This document shows, one piece after another, positions 12,730 to 25,356 of a stretch of DNA of 64,000 nt. The notes beneath the pieces were generated by a model. That model did no database searches. It saw only the letters and a list, made by a program, of their open reading frames with translations, and was not told the DNA's origin. The translations under genes and the position numbers were made by a program. The stretch lies in the NCBI GenBank assembly GCA_942159475.1, contig OW804102.1, positions 23,874,684 to 23,938,683 on the forward strand. Reading direction: 5' to 3'. The DNA comes from Sthenelais limicola. Lineage: Eukaryota > Annelida > Polychaeta > Phyllodocida > Sigalionidae. How positions within the stretch are numbered: position 1 is the stretch's first letter; every line of letters starts with the position of its first letter.

Positions 12730-13621
12730 TTATAGGGTTGCCTATTTGGATTCTGGCTACCTGAGCCATAATAGTTGTTTTTCTAACACTCATATATAAC
12801 AAGAACCACTGGGTAAAGTAATACATATTAGCGCCTCTGCCTTCTTACATAGTCTTTTATATGGTGGCGTGACCAAGATTCCTGCATGGGATCGACCTTA
12901 ATTTGGCTTAAATTTCCCTGAGGTAGGAAGCGGCAAATTGCGCCGACCACCCATCACAATAGTGGGTGTCGTGAGAGCTAAAAGTGATCACTGTAGAATG
13001 TATACAACTCCCTTATCAATTGAAGTCTGCGAATACGTTTGAATGGAGACGAATGACATGTTGTACAGGAATTGATTTTGAACTCACTATGAGATAGTTA
13101 TCTAAATTCAGATTATCAAATATTTAATGTAATCTGAATGATCCAAGTTGTAATAACTGTGGTATGTTTTTTTGTTATTTTAACGATGCATTGTCAGCAA
13201 CGACGACAAATACAAATCTTTCCGGAAGTAATTATTGTTTGCCCAATAGGGCTGAAGTTATCAATATTATGCTACTATGTTTATATCAATACACATTTCT
13301 TTAAAAAATCCAAATGCTCAATAGCAGGATATGTGTTATACTTATGATACGAGAAGAGTGTTTTAACACATGCGACGCTTTGAGAAAGTCCATGCTGAAT
13401 AGCGTTCTTTCAATGAACTGTAAAAAATGTATTGACCTTACTAAAACCAAAGTTCTGTAATGTATTGGCATTTAATGATATAAACACAATATTAAATCAA
13501 GCATAAAAATGATAAAGAGTTTGTAAGACTTTTTTTTTTATTCGCTTACGGGCCAGGAAAACAGGAAAACAAGGAACAGGAAAACAAGCTTTACGTAGAA
13601 TAGAAAGGATATTTCATCATG
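12730..13621. other. Unassigned sequence
   Basis: Short ORFs only, none with motifs. Confidence 0.5.
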
Positions 13622-13787
13622 ATATGGTGAAATACTAAGTACATCTGAGTATATTTGGAATTGCATTGATACCCCGAAAAAGGTTTGACTATTTTGAACT
13701 GTATTTCATACAGACTCATTACTGCCTTATATTTGGGTTATTTGAGAACATTTCTGAAGGCGAATTGTACACTTTCTGATGCCCTAA
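13622..13787 (+). mobile_element. MITE-A, degenerate 5'-truncated copy
   Basis: Keeps tgagtatatttgg, attgcattgat, ttgaactgtatttc and ggcgaattgtacactttctga. Confidence 0.7.
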
Positions 13788-14448
13788 CCAACATGGCACT
13801 AACATACTCTCATGGCACCTCCCTACCCATCTCTCAACTCCCTTCCCTTGAAATACTTCACCCATTGCTATTTACTGCCCATCAACCTTCAGTCCTGCAG
13901 GAATACAACATTATTATTGCCTGAGAAGCAACACTTGTTGTCAAGAGATTATTCAAAATGTAGCTTCACCATTTTACAATTGAAGTTGGCTATAATGCAC
14001 TGTTTGTCCTGATCAATTCCCACAAATAAGACCAAAATGTTGTCTAAAATACTGTGCAGCATCATTGAACAATACCCAAAAAAATCATTTGTCAGTGTAT
14101 ATTAGTTAAACTACTATGTATACCAGCTGCTAGAGGAGCTGTCATTGGCGCTACCATACGTAATTTACACACACTACTCGTCACCCTTTCCTCACACTCA
14201 CCACTCATGGACAGTCTGCACCACAAATCGCAAATGCCCACCCACCAACACCTATACAATACTATTATCTAACCTTTTACACGTTTTACGCATTCAGATT
14301 TTTTACTATTAAATTATGTTCAAAACTATCTCTGTACATAATATATAAAGTATTTCGGCGGGTCACCAAAATATAAATGTGGAATGTTATGAAACCTTGC
14401 AGTAAAAGCAACAGGCTGAGACGTCCCTCCACAGTTGTGTTCAGATAA
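13788..14448. other. Unassigned sequence
   Basis: No coding or repeat signal recognised. Confidence 0.5.
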
Positions 14449-14685
14449 GGGTCAGATTTTCAGAAAATGTACAATTGGCAGCTCTACACATTTAGGACAT
14501 TCCCCTAAATTATGCTGAAGAATTATGACTACTGGGTATATCTGAGTATATTTGGTATCGCATTGATTGAGAGTATCAGTTGTGTTATGTTAAACTGCAT
14601 TTTGAAGCTCATTTCTGTCTTATAAATGTGGGATATTTGAGAGGATTGGTGAAGATGAATTGTACATTTTCTGAAGATCTGACCC
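14449..14685 (+). mobile_element. MITE-A, full copy with ATAA target duplication
   Basis: GGGTCAGATTTTCAG to GAAGATCTGACCC; ATAA at 14445-14448 and 14686-14689. Confidence 0.93.
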
Positions 14686-14817
14686 ATAAAGTAATGCTCA
14701 GATGGATACGCACAGAACAGGGAAAACGTAGACAATCATTAGCTTTTGACGTTCAAGCTGCCCTCTGTGTTAACGCGGGTAAAATAATATCTCCTACATT
14801 TTCTTCCGTTCTTCTCC

Positions 14818-15121
14818 AACCCATCAAAAAGTCATTTGACCGATTTTTGTTAGGATTCTGTCTGGTTGTGTTTGCTACAGGGCTTCTAAACCGTCTCATT
14901 TGTATTTGGAGGACCCGCCACAATCCACAAAGTTCTTATGATGGCTTCACTTATTATCGCTCAACGGCGGTCGTTTTCTCTCTGCCTAATCTACTTCTGA
15001 TTCTTGTATAAACATGTAACAGCCCCAGAGTATTGAAGAATCCAGCCCTAGAAGCTTTTAAATAGGTGAATTTGTTAAGATTTGTTTTGTTGTAATAGCT
15101 GAGAGTGCAACTTTAACCGGT
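14818..15121 (+). repeat. Repeat C copy
   Basis: Contains aaaaagtcatttgaccgat, tatttggaggacccgcc, ttattatcgctcaacggcgg and gctgagagtgcaactttaac, colinear with the other copies. Confidence 0.8.
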
Positions 15122-15264
15122 ACTACAGCTTTAATGAAGCCCCAATATTAGATACATTTATAGAATATAATGGACCAAGCTTACAGTTATGGATGGAAGC
15201 CTGTTGTATGGCGTATCCATGCCCTGAATCTGACTAAAACCTTAGAGCATAAGAAGTAGGAATC

Positions 15265-15603
15265 AATAGGGGACTTGCATGTCTCACTGCGCATGTCTAT
15301 GACAGTGAATGCTGGGATAGACTCAGTTCACATGACAATATTTATCAATATTTTCATTACAAAAAAAGGATTTTTTCAGCAATATCATAGCTTATGTAGC
15401 CCAAATGATGCATGGTGGGCAAAGTTAAGTCTTGTTTTATGTGGAAACATATAAAACATTTATATTTTAACTATTTACATAAGATCACTATTAGATATTC
15501 CATGCTGGAAATGACTTGTTTCTTTAGTTTTTTCACTGACATACAACTCCTATCACCCGATGTAAATACAGATTCAAAATGGTTGACATGCACATCTCCT
15601 ATT
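15265..15603 (+). mobile_element. MITE-B copy
   Basis: 339 bp from aataggggacttgcat to catctcctatt. Interior landmarks: actgcgcatgtct, atgctgggata, gatgcatggtggg and tattccatgctgg. Confidence 0.85.
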
Positions 15604-15899
15604 CTGAGATAAGAATGATATCCTGTAATGGTTCCCAACATCTTTTTAGTGGTTTAATATTAACGATATCTCTGTAGTATCTTCACCATATCTATGGAAT
15701 ATTTCTGACTTATCTTTGAGCTAGCTGGGGGACATCTTCACGGTACCTCAGAATCAAAATAATATCTTGTAGACATGATGTCTCATAGATATACCAACAT
15801 GATTTGATGAGCATCATCTCACACAGAGATAGCCACAGAGATAGCCATCTGTGTGAGGTTTTCGTGGCACATTCCTAACCTATTCTTGCGATACCCATC

Positions 15900-16010
15900 A
15901 AAGGCCTATTCAACTATATAGCCATTGCCATGCGATTCTTACAGAAGTTAGTGCAAAAGAGTCCCCTGCGGCGCAAAATCGCATAAAAATCGGCTTAGTG
16001 GACTAGGCAC
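15900..16010. mobile_element. MITE-D, diverged copy
   Basis: Right arm cggcttagtggactaggc and core gagtcccctgcggcgcaaa are intact; the left arm has diverged. Followed by TTA. Confidence 0.75.
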
Positions 16011-16444
16011 TTATTCGGAAATGGCAAGAACACCGATTTTAATTTTTTTAAACAGTTTTCTTGGCCATAATTTAAGTGTGAAACATGTAGCATTCAACTT
16101 CTTCTCATTTTAGACTATAATGGAATCATGGAGGCCAAGTTTGATTCCAAATCAAATTGTTAGGGTATAATTAAGACGTTAGGGACCGCAGAATTTAACA
16201 AATCGTATATATGTGTATTTACCAAGAAGTTCAAACATTCAATATTTTGTTTTAACATAGCTGTATTCAGGATATTATAAAAAGTTACACACAGACTTTA
16301 ATAAAGCTTTGTTCGTTGTGTCCAGCCATTTATAAATATTAACTGCTGTCGTTACACATATTGAAACTGGGGATATTCAAGACTTTTAGAGAGGGTAATC
16401 TATACATCTAATAACCCCAGCCACGAGAACTATGCACCCATTTG
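16011..16444. other. Unassigned sequence
   Basis: Nothing recognised. Confidence 0.5.
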
Positions 16445-16855
16445 TGATGCGTTACAGAAAAATGAGTAACAATTCGCAAAATAGATATTTTTCAAAGTGA
16501 TTTATCCACATGAACACTTGCTCAGAATGTTTTCATGCATGGGGTGCTTTGCGCTGCTAGTAACATAAATACATACCAAATTTAAGACTGTATATCATAC
16601 ACATGACGTCATATTTGAGGTTATCCTTAGGAGTATATTTAACTAATTTTATCTAGTTTACTATAGCAAGTGAGTAACTATTAAGAAATATCACTAACTT
16701 GTGTTCATGCATACGTACATAAATACTTATTAGATGTCCTAATGTTTACTATCATTGGAATCTAATACCCTTGATCTCATCTTCTCAAATATGATGATAT
16801 CTTAAAAATCCATTTTTTGCGACTTGTGACTCATTTTGCTGGAACATATCACATT
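16445..16855 (+). mobile_element. MITE-F copy (about 410 bp)
   Basis: Inverted ends: gatgcgttacagaaaaatga at the left and tgactcattttgctggaaca at the right, about 40 bp of imperfect pairing. The interior resembles 46389-46806. Confidence 0.85.
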
Positions 16856-16859
16856 TAGT

Positions 16860-17073
16860 CTAAAGTCTACACATTTAGGAAATCCTGCTGAATAAGGCTG
16901 GATAATGATGAATACCGGGTATATGTCATATCTGAGTACATTTGGTATAAAATTGTTTTAAAATATCGGTTCTGCTATGTTAAACTTTAATTTGAAGCTC
17001 ATTCTTTTCTTAAATTTGGATTATTTTAGAGGATTGCTGGAGTCGAATTGTACATGTTCTGACAATCTGACCC
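16860..17073 (+). mobile_element. MITE-A copy, decayed 5' end
   Basis: Follows MITE-F almost directly. Family sequence runs from ctacacatttaggaaat to gacaatctgaccc. Confidence 0.85.
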
Positions 17074-17769
17074 TAAAATATCCATCTTCGTCGTCCCTAC
17101 AGGAGCAGCTCATTTATAGCTCTCAACTTGCTCTCAACTCAGTATAAGAGGACGAGGAGAGGGAGCAGTTAGAAATGCTTTACGACCCTGACCAGTCGCT
17201 CGGCTCTCAATATTGGCCGTGCGATGATAGCGCAAGCGGTTAAGTAAAACGCAGCCATAAAGCTGTCCAATATTTCAAACTCCTCTGCTTTGATAATAAA
17301 CTTGTGTAATACCTCAACTCTTAATATTGTATTTAGTTCCAATCGAGGGAGCAAGTCACGGAGAGAGCTGCTCAGAAGGAGGATGTATGGGACAGGTGGT
17401 GTTGTTAGTATGCCTAGTTGGGTATACTGGGGACATAACAAGCAATGCAGGCCAGGCAGGCTAAACTCCCTGTAGTGGCCCTCTGCCTTCCTCGTGCTCT
17501 ACCCCTGCTGTAGGTGCTATATAAGAGCCTGAGCCTCGTTGCATAACATATCCTCAATTAATATTTTTTTTTTTTAAAGATTTTATTTCAACTGGGTACC
17601 TCACCTCCAATGGTGGTAGGATGTTCTGGCGTAACCCAGCCTTATATAGAACATACATATAGTTTGTACAATTGGTATTTGATACTTATAAGAATAAGTT
17701 GATGTTGATGTTTATGGGATAACCAATGAAGAAAGTGAAATAATAATGTTATTTCTCCATCGACAATTA
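17074..17769. other. Unassigned sequence with TATA-like motif and poly-T head
   Basis: TATATAA lies at 17518-17524 and poly-T at 17562-17573, followed by reverse-strand AATAAA; the latter resembles 2771-2800 and may be an inverted retroposon end. No gene supported. Confidence 0.4.
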
Positions 17770-17994
17770 GGGTCAGATCATCAGAAAATGGTAGCTCTAC
17801 ACATTTAGTAATTCCGGCTAGATTAGGCTGAGAAATGATGAATACCAGGTATATCTGAATATATCTAGTATTGTGTTGTTTTAGAATATATGTTCTGCTA
17901 TGTTAAACTATATTTTGAAGCTGTTTTTTCACTTAAATTTGGCTTATTTGAGAGAAATGGTGAAGGCGAATTGTACATTTTCTGACGATCTGAC
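17770..17994 (+). mobile_element. MITE-A copy
   Basis: GGGTCAGATCATCAG to ACGATCTGACC, last base lost. Flanks atta and attt are near-matching. Confidence 0.88.
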
Positions 17995-17995
17995 C

Positions 17996-18656
17996 ATTTA
18001 GTTGAGAAAAAAGGGTGTACACTCCATCCAGCATGGAAGCAATCAAGTTTATAACCAGATCTGTCAGGAGGCCCTGAGATGATAGTAGAAATTGTAAACA
18101 AGTTATCCTTCATAATTGTATAAGGATATCTAGAGTACTCAGTAATAGTAGAGGAAATGCAGCTTTTAGTGGTAGTAATTTGGCAGTTATAATATATGAT
18201 GTCCTTAGAAAAAAATAAAAAAAAAATATCTATAAAATTCTGGATAAAGATTACATAGAAGTTATAGAAAGGTCGCACCTTGGTATGGTTAGGTGTGATA
18301 TTGGGAGGCTTTCACTATCATAGCTCATATCACACATAGGACATAAGAGGGTAGGCTTGCTGTGGGGCTGGGCTTGGGGGAGGGTGAATGGCTGGGGGAG
18401 CGCATCGTCACTCCTGGACCGAAATAAAATATATGAAAGTAATCTTAAAGACGGATAACGATACAATGATAAATATGAATGAAGCAAATAGGCCTATATA
18501 GAAACACATGTAAAAAAAAAGGTAGTTAAATAAATGTACAAAATAAGGCAAAAGCTATAGACCCAAGAACAGATAGATAGCAAGGAGTCTTACTCTCAGG
18601 TATATAGCATGAGAAGTGTAAAGAGACAGCATCAACATTGACGGTCCATGGACAAA
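17996..18656. other. Unassigned sequence
   Basis: Only A-rich runs and short ORFs without motifs. Confidence 0.5.
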
Positions 18657-18729
18657 AACTATCTTAAATTTGGCTTATTTGAGAGAATTGGTCAGGACAA
18701 ATTGTACATCTTCAGATAACTCCATCCAT
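18657..18729 (+). mobile_element. MITE-A, 3'-end fragment
   Basis: Contains atcttaaatttggcttattt and aattgtacatcttcagataa; the element 5' part is missing. Confidence 0.7.
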
Positions 18730-18733
18730 ACGT

Positions 18734-18910
18734 GGGTCAGACCGTCAGTAGATTCTGCTAAATTAATCTAAAAAATGATAAATACTAATCATGTTTGACT
18801 AAATTTGGTATATTGCCTTGATTCAAACAATGTGTTTGGTTATGTTAACCAAGATTTTAAACGTCATTTCCGTCTTAAATTTAGGTTATTTTGGAGGATT
18901 GGTGAAGGCC
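18734..18910 (+). mobile_element. MITE-A copy truncated by MITE-B
   Basis: Starts GGGTCAGACCGTCAG and runs to gaggattggtgaaggcc, where a MITE-B copy begins at the next base. Confidence 0.85.
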
Positions 18911-19258
18911 AATAGGGGAGTTGTATGTGCCACTGCGTATGTCTGTTACAGTGCATCCTGGGATGGATTCTATTGAAATCTGGCTTACAAATATTTGACA
19001 ATATTTCATCGAAAATTTCAAGAATGTTTTTATCAATATCATAACTTGTATAAAATATCTACGAAAACCAAATGCATGATGGGAAAGATAAGGTTTGTGT
19101 CATTAAAACATGTATAATACATGGATATTGACATTAGAACATTGATAAATATTCCATGCTGAACATGGCATGATTTCTATCAATTTTATACTGTACCATT
19201 AGTCTTATAATGCCATGCGAATCAAGATTCAAAATGCCGGCTATGCAAATCCCCTATT
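18911..19258 (+). mobile_element. MITE-B, full copy
   Basis: 348 bp, aataggggag ... gctatgcaaatcccctatt. Contains the paired landmarks gcatcctgggatg and gcatgatgggaaag. Confidence 0.9.
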
Positions 19259-20194
19259 GTACCTTTTTTATGGCGAGTTCACCCATATATCCCTATATAT
19301 ACGCTCCACCCCCACTCACCCGCCCCCAACCCCCAGCCACCCTGACTTGTATAATATACATTGACAAAGTCGTGTCAGCATGTCCCTTCCGTGGTCTGAC
19401 AGGGACATGTGTTTCATGTCAGGCCTGGTCAAACATGTAACCTTTGCTCACACCAACCAACGCCAGATTTCTATATCAGGCCAAAGGGGACTTAATGTAT
19501 GGTCAGGCCTGCCCACATTGTGGTTCTGCCCACGAAGGACCATATTGAGACTTGCATGGCTTTCCTAGTGTCACGTTTATCTATGGTTTTCCTATTGTTA
19601 TTCATTCTTACGTCGATTTCCTAGTCCCAAGTCCTACAATTTGATATGGCTCTTTCTGTAGTGTCAATTTTTACCATGTTATATGGCTTTTCTATAATCA
19701 AGTCCTAGCTTTTTTCAAGAGTTACTATGGTCAATTTCCTTCCATTTCATATGGCTTTTTAGAAGCGATTCGATGAGATTCTGGGATGGGTTTTTTCTCT
19801 ATAGAGGCCCGCTGCGACTTCCGACTCCAGGGATCACTGGTCGGCCGGGATCTATAGTTCCCTGTCTATAGCCTGACGGAAGTTCTCGGGCAAGCCCTCA
19901 AACTTCCCTCAGGCAACAGTACCCGCGATCAGACAAAACCTCGGGAAATATTTCTTAATCAGTGTCAAGTCGTACATTCTAACATGGCTATTTGTCAAGT
20001 GGTGCATTTATAGATGGGTTGTATACAGTCAATTCTTACAATGTTACACGGCTTTCTAGTGTCTAAGTATGTCTAACATTTATGTTGTAGATTATTATTT
20101 TAGGAAAGCCATTTACCTGCCTATGTAGTATCAGTCTGTAGGTTTTGTTTGGTGAAATGTGTAATAATACTAAATGACTTAGGCACATAAATCA
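19259..20194. other. Unassigned sequence
   Basis: No domains or repeats recognised; ttccta- and tatggctttt-type motifs recur loosely near 19560-20060. Confidence 0.45.
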
Positions 20195-20455
20195 TATTAT
20201 AAGGACTTCACATAATCGTCTCCATAATGTATTTGGAGGACCCACCTGAATCCCTTCTTATGGTGACTTAACTGATTATCGCTCACCGACGGCTGTTTTC
20301 GATGACTGTTTCTACTTTAAATTCTTGTACATTATAACAGCAGCAAGTTATTTATGAATTCAGTCCTATACGTCGTACTATGAGTGAACTTGGTAAGAGT
20401 TTGTTAGTCATAATATCTTAGCATGCTGCTTTAACTTTGATGAAAAGTTACACAA
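20195..20455 (+). repeat. Repeat C copy
   Basis: Colinear with other copies: aaggacttcacataatc, tatttggaggacccacc, gattatcgctcaccgacgg, aattcagtcctatacgtc. Confidence 0.8.
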
Positions 20456-21078
20456 CACATAATATTATGGAAGGCGAATTGCATATTTTCTCATGACTTC
20501 ATCCTCATTCTGTTTAGTATAGTTATTACAAAATTCGACATAGTATTTCACCTAATCGGTGACCAACCTACGGCCCTGGAGTCCTGTCCTCCCCCCCCCC
20601 CCCTCACTCCGCCCACCCCAACCTCTCCTTACCCTGCCCCCTCCCAATCAGTCCCGGATATTCCTCGATCCCCCACTGTTAGCAAACCCCTTAGAACATT
20701 GATCAAACACTAATGTATTTCCAGCGTTTGAACTGTGACGGAAATCTCGTATTGCGAGACTTTGAAACCCGAGCCTCGGTGCATTATGAGAAGGCTTGAA
20801 TGTTTGATAACGAGGTTTAGCGAGATGTGGGAATGTCACTGAAGGAACCGGGAAACGATTGATAAACGGATAGTGGGGTTTGATTTAGACGTTATAGAAG
20901 ATCAGTTTATACTGAAATCTTAAGAGCTATCAGAACTTCATTTTGACTCTCTGTTTGCTTAAAAGATTTTGCAGATGTTGCAAGGATGATTCATTGGTGG
21001 TTTGTGAGTGTGGAAGTAATATACGGTGTGCCGTGAAAGACCATAGTGTCTTGTGTATTCAGATGAATGTTATTCCGG
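20456..21078. other. Unassigned sequence with poly-C run
   Basis: A C run lies near 20590-20602; otherwise nothing recognised. Confidence 0.5.
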
Positions 21079-21436
21079 AATAGGGTGATTTGCATATGCC
21101 ACTACACTTGTCTGTTGCACTGCATGCTGGGATATATTCAGTTCAGGTCTAAAATACAAATACTCAGTATCCTTTTCATCAACATTTGCAAGGACATTTT
21201 CACCAATATCATGTATAAAATTATGTATTCATTCTATAAAATGATCTATAAAAACCAAATGCATGATGGGAATGATGAGCACTTTTCTTATGGAAACTTG
21301 TATAACACATGGATTTTGACATTGGAGCACCGATAACTACTCCAAACTGAATATATGGCATGTTGATAAATTTTACACTGGCACGTAATTCCATGCAAAG
21401 CAAGATTCAATAAAGTGGACATGCAAGACCCCTATT
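21079..21436 (+). mobile_element. MITE-B, full copy
   Basis: 358 bp, aatagggtgatttgcat ... catgcaagacccctatt. Confidence 0.87.
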
Positions 21437-22434
21437 GAGGGACATAGCTACCAAAAATCTGTACCCTCTCAAGCATTGCCTTCCATTTAGCAAATTTAAA
21501 GTGTCAGTAATTCATGTAATATGGGACAATCTCGGCACATTGAGAGGCTATCAGCCTGGCCTATAGAGTGTACTATATATAGATGTAAATATTTTGTATT
21601 ACATTTTAGGCCAGGACATTTATAACATGCATAGGATCGTACAATTTGATATAATTAGAGGTCTTGTAGAGGAAGGAGGAACCGCAGACCCAGAAACGCC
21701 CCCCCCGCACCCAATTACACCTCCACCCCTTACACCCCCCCCCCCCCCCCACCACGAACCACACCCGATTCCCAGCTTTCATTTCTATCAAGATATAATC
21801 CCTGTCTCCTCAACGGGGGAATTACCTTAAAAATACTTGGAGTAGATAAACAGATAAGGGTTCAGTTTCAATCTGTCCCAGAACCAGTTCTAACCTGATT
21901 TTTGTTAGCTTATTATGATATTGTAGGAGGAGAAAAAAATAGAGACCAGAGGCTTTGAATCCCGGGATCCGACTGTAGAGTGTATTACCCAAAGACATCC
22001 ACATGATTTGAAGCATGAATTTGTCCATGATTCACTAACATACATTCCTCTATGAACTCTGCAGTTACCTCATCCTTTTTAGTAGACATGCATCATACTG
22101 AGATTGATTAATTTCATAAGTGTAATTAGAATTTAGTAGTAAATATGTATTGCTTTCTACAGCCATTCAGTGCAGAACCGCTAATTACTAAATGCTCATT
22201 GGTGTAAAAATACAATTAATGGCAGTCATTTAATTTATGTGAAAACACAACTAACACCTCTATTTACTTTTTTTTCCTATGCAATTCCGCGGAGTATTTC
22301 AGATAAAATCGTTGTCATTCAAATTGATTTCTTTACTATTGAGAATTCAATATTGTGTGATAGGGAATTCAATACCGGGAAAAAAATAAAGGTCAGTGGA
22401 TAGTTGCATGAGAAACGAGTAGGAGATTGAGAAG
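21437..22434. other. Unassigned sequence with C-rich stretch
   Basis: A C/A-rich tract with long C runs lies at about 21693-21765. No gene or known repeat. Confidence 0.5.
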
Positions 22435-22692
22435 GTGATAGTGAGAAGTAAGAGTGAAATTGGGAGAGAGCGAGATGCGGATAGAGAGAAAAAGAGAAAG
22501 ACAAAGAGAAAGACAAAGAGAGGGCAAGAGAGTGAAAGAGTGACGGAGAGAGGGAAGAGAGAGAAGGAGGCAGAGGGAGAGTGAGAGAGAAAGAGAGATG
22601 GTGAAAATTAGAAAGGGGGAGAGAGAGGGGAGAGAGGGAAAAAGATCGAGAGGGGGAGGCAGAGGCAGAGACACAGATAGTGAGAGGGAGGG
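22435..22692. repeat. GA-rich low-complexity tract
   Basis: Almost pure purine on the plus strand (gagaga/aaagag). Ser/Leu-rich ORFs on the reverse strand are a by-product. Confidence 0.95.
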
Positions 22693-22736
22693 AGGTCGTA
22701 CAAAGGTCATTTGTAAAATGGTATAGTTTATACACT

Positions 22737-22942
22737 CTAGGTCCAAACCCTCGGATCAGATAAGAATGGTATATTAGTGATTAGACCTCTACTTCGCTAA
22801 TCGGTTTCCTGACCTCGGAGTAGGCATTCTAATGGGAATATAATGACATTTTGAGGTCTCAATGGTATCGTAATAGCACTTCATGGTTTGAGGTGAGAGA
22901 CTTTCCCTCCGTTTGGAGGGACTCCCTCAACTTTGAGCCTAG
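22737..22942 (+). mobile_element. MITE-E copy
   Basis: About 206 bp; starts ctaggtccaaaccctcgg and ends caactttgagcctag, ends partly inverted. Shares tttccctccgtttggaggga and gctaatcggtttcctg with the copy at 30113. Confidence 0.8.
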
Positions 22943-23865
22943 GCTCCATACAATGTGTATGTTCTCTTATAGTAGCTTTAATTAATGAATACATTTTAAT
23001 AACGAACTATCAGATATAAGCCTCTTATTTTACATTTAATGTTTAAAAGGAAATCATTCCCCGGTAAGCTGAGGATATTACCGCCGAATTGATACACAGA
23101 GACTTTGAATTGCAAGGGATGAATTATTTGTCTTTGAAGTCAATCAACTCCTGATAAAAACTCAGATTTCCCTCCGCCACCTCTGCCGCCATCTACAGGG
23201 AGTCTTTAAACATTCCGCCCCAGGGGCAGGGCGTCAATAAAACGTTGTAAATTATCCCCGGATGAAGGGGGCAAATATTGTCACGAGGTAATCATGTGAC
23301 CGGAATACTGCAGACTGATTGGACGCCGATTGAATAGTCAAACTGGTCGTGGTGTGTAAAGGTAAGGAAAGACGTCTCCAGCATTCTCCATATAATTTAC
23401 TTAAATACATTACAAAGATGAATCTGGGGAATCCAAGGACTATATATTATAACGTTGTCTGTTGATCAAGTTTAGAATTAAGTGGTGAGCCAATTAAAGC
23501 TATTACGATAAAAGAAATCTTACAAATCTTGGACATATAGAATGATACTAATAATGGCTACAGTTCTATTGAGTTTGAGATGTGCCCATTCATAATGATA
23601 ATATTTCTCAGCCACACAGTAAAGGCAACATTCTGCGAGCATCAGAAAATTCTCCATGGAGGATGACTGTTTGTGAGAGGAAGATAGACGTCAGAGGAAA
23701 TGACTTATATGATCGAACCAATGCAAAATATATTGATTGAGAAATGAATTTAAAAGAAAGTACTGCCTTCAGAACAATGAGAGCCCTATCCCTAGTTCTT
23801 GAGGTAAAATCAATGTCAGCTACTTCCAAAATAAATATGGTGAATAATAAGAGCCATAAGTCTTA
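22943..23865. other. Unassigned sequence
   Basis: Short ORFs only. Confidence 0.5.
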
Positions 23866-23921
23866 AAGGCCTGGTCCACTAGGCCGATTTGCATGACAAT
23901 CACCTTAGTGGGCTAGGCCCT
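23866..23921. mobile_element. MITE-D, short copy with TTA target duplication
   Basis: 56 bp hairpin, aaggcctggtccactaggcc against ttagtgggctaggccct; TTA at 23863-23865 and 23922-23924. The core is deleted. Confidence 0.85.
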
Positions 23922-24095
23922 TTACAATCTTGGATTATGATGTTTGATGTAGGCAAACATCTTCAGAGCAGTCATGGGGTCAGCCACATGTGATAGAATC
24001 CTGCCTGTCGAGGCCGAGGCGCTGCTAGCTGTGGCAGCATGGCGGGAGCACCGTGGTCATCTGTGGTCATTCACCTCCTACTACTGACTTTCTTA

Positions 24096-24297
24096 AACCC
24101 TGCCCACACACAGCCGATTTGCCCCATGATTGCCCCCCGATTTGGTTCTTCCGATGAGTCCTAGGACTTCATTTCCGATCCTGGTTTATGTTATTTCAAA
24201 AACGTAAACCAGGATTTGAAATGAGATCATAGGATTCACCAGGAGACCCAAATCGGGAGGCAATCGGGAGGCAAATCGGCTGTGTGTGGGCAGGGTC
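24096..24297. mobile_element. Foldback MITE, 202 bp, TTA target duplication
   Basis: Arms aaccctgcccacacacagcc and ggctgtgtgtgggcagggtc pair, and pairing continues inward through the cgatttgcc/ggcaaatcg and aaaccagga-type blocks, so nearly the whole element can form one hairpin. TTA at 24093-24095 and 24298-24300. PIF/Harbinger-like by target duplication. Single copy here. Confidence 0.88.
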
Positions 24298-24834
24298 TTA
24301 CAATGATATATATTAAACTGGGAATGCAGGTATACAGCCCATCCAAGCCAGGACGGCTCTCATCAAGACTAACTTACAAACCTGCCCTCTCTATTTTTGG
24401 GTTCAGATCAGTAGATTACATATGTAATACCCAGCGTGAAAGCGAATTTTTTTTTTTTTTCAAATATGAAAATATTGTTATTATACAAATGATCTCTACC
24501 AACCGGTTGCATGATCGTAATCAATCGCAGGGGACTCGTGGCCAGTGGAGGACCGTTCTAACCAAGTTGTCACTTGTCACAATCCCTAAAGATCATCAGA
24601 CCTACTTCAAACTAACTATACTTATACCTCCCCAGTAATCTCGGGTAAACCCCCGCTATAACCATGGTTCAAGTAATGGAACGACCGTGGCTAATTGCCT
24701 CAAGTCGTGTCACAATGCTCCAGTCCCTGAGCCCGATTTCGTGCAGAGACTTCACTTTGGGTTCTGTGCTTATTAATGGTTCCATAAATCAAGAATTCAT
24801 CTTTTCCATCATGCATTTTTGTATAGATCACTTA

Positions 24835-25211
24835 AGCCTGGATTCCACTGCCACACTACTTCTCTCGCTTCTTGATTTTAATAAAGAAGCGCAAGCAGTA
24901 ATGAGGGTTTAACAGGGATGGGTGCCAAATATTGCGTTCTGCTACATAGCCACATCCGCTTCTTTTGGCGGATTTTAGAAGCGTAGATTGCTCCTACTTC
25001 TATCAAATTGGTTTGATTTGAAACGGCCGCTACTTTGTAGCTGAAGTAGTGTAAACTAGCAGGAGCTGAAATGGGGCACTGGCACCACTCTAAGTTATTC
25101 CTCTGGTTACTTTCAGTTCCTTGCTCCCGTTTCTAGAGAAACGGAAGCAATAGACTGTTAAAGTAACAGGAGGAGAAGCGGGAGAAGTAGTGTGGCAGTG
25201 GAACCCAGTCT
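24835..25211. mobile_element. TIR element (MITE-H), 377 bp, TTA target duplication
   Basis: Ends agcctggattccactgccac and gtggcagtggaacccagtct are inverted and extend through acactacttctc. TTA at 24832-24834 and 25212-25214. A partial relative lies at 42088-42130, and a weaker one near 796-856. Confidence 0.87.
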
Positions 25212-25221
25212 TTACACAAGC

Positions 25222-25356
25222 TATGCCATTGGTGAAAACATCCTTGCAATTTCCAATAAAAACATACAAACTATTTGTATGTCAGACCTGAACTGAATGC
25301 ATTCCACCATACACTCTATAATAGACCTGTGCAGTGAGTAATGCAACTCCCCTATT
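25222..25356 (-). mobile_element. MITE-B, truncated reverse copy
   Basis: Ends gcaactcccctatt, preceded by reverse-oriented family sequence back to ccattggtgaaaacat. Confidence 0.75.

Noticed and set aside
13685..14012. Recurring short peptides in MITE-A copies (also 7146-7433, 14580-15011, 31455-31670, 32362-32571)
   Set aside because: They are translations of the same non-coding MITE-A in either orientation, with inconsistent frames and stops.
17518..17524. TATATAA as a gene promoter
   Set aside because: Expected often in AT-rich DNA; no ORF, initiator or gene follows.
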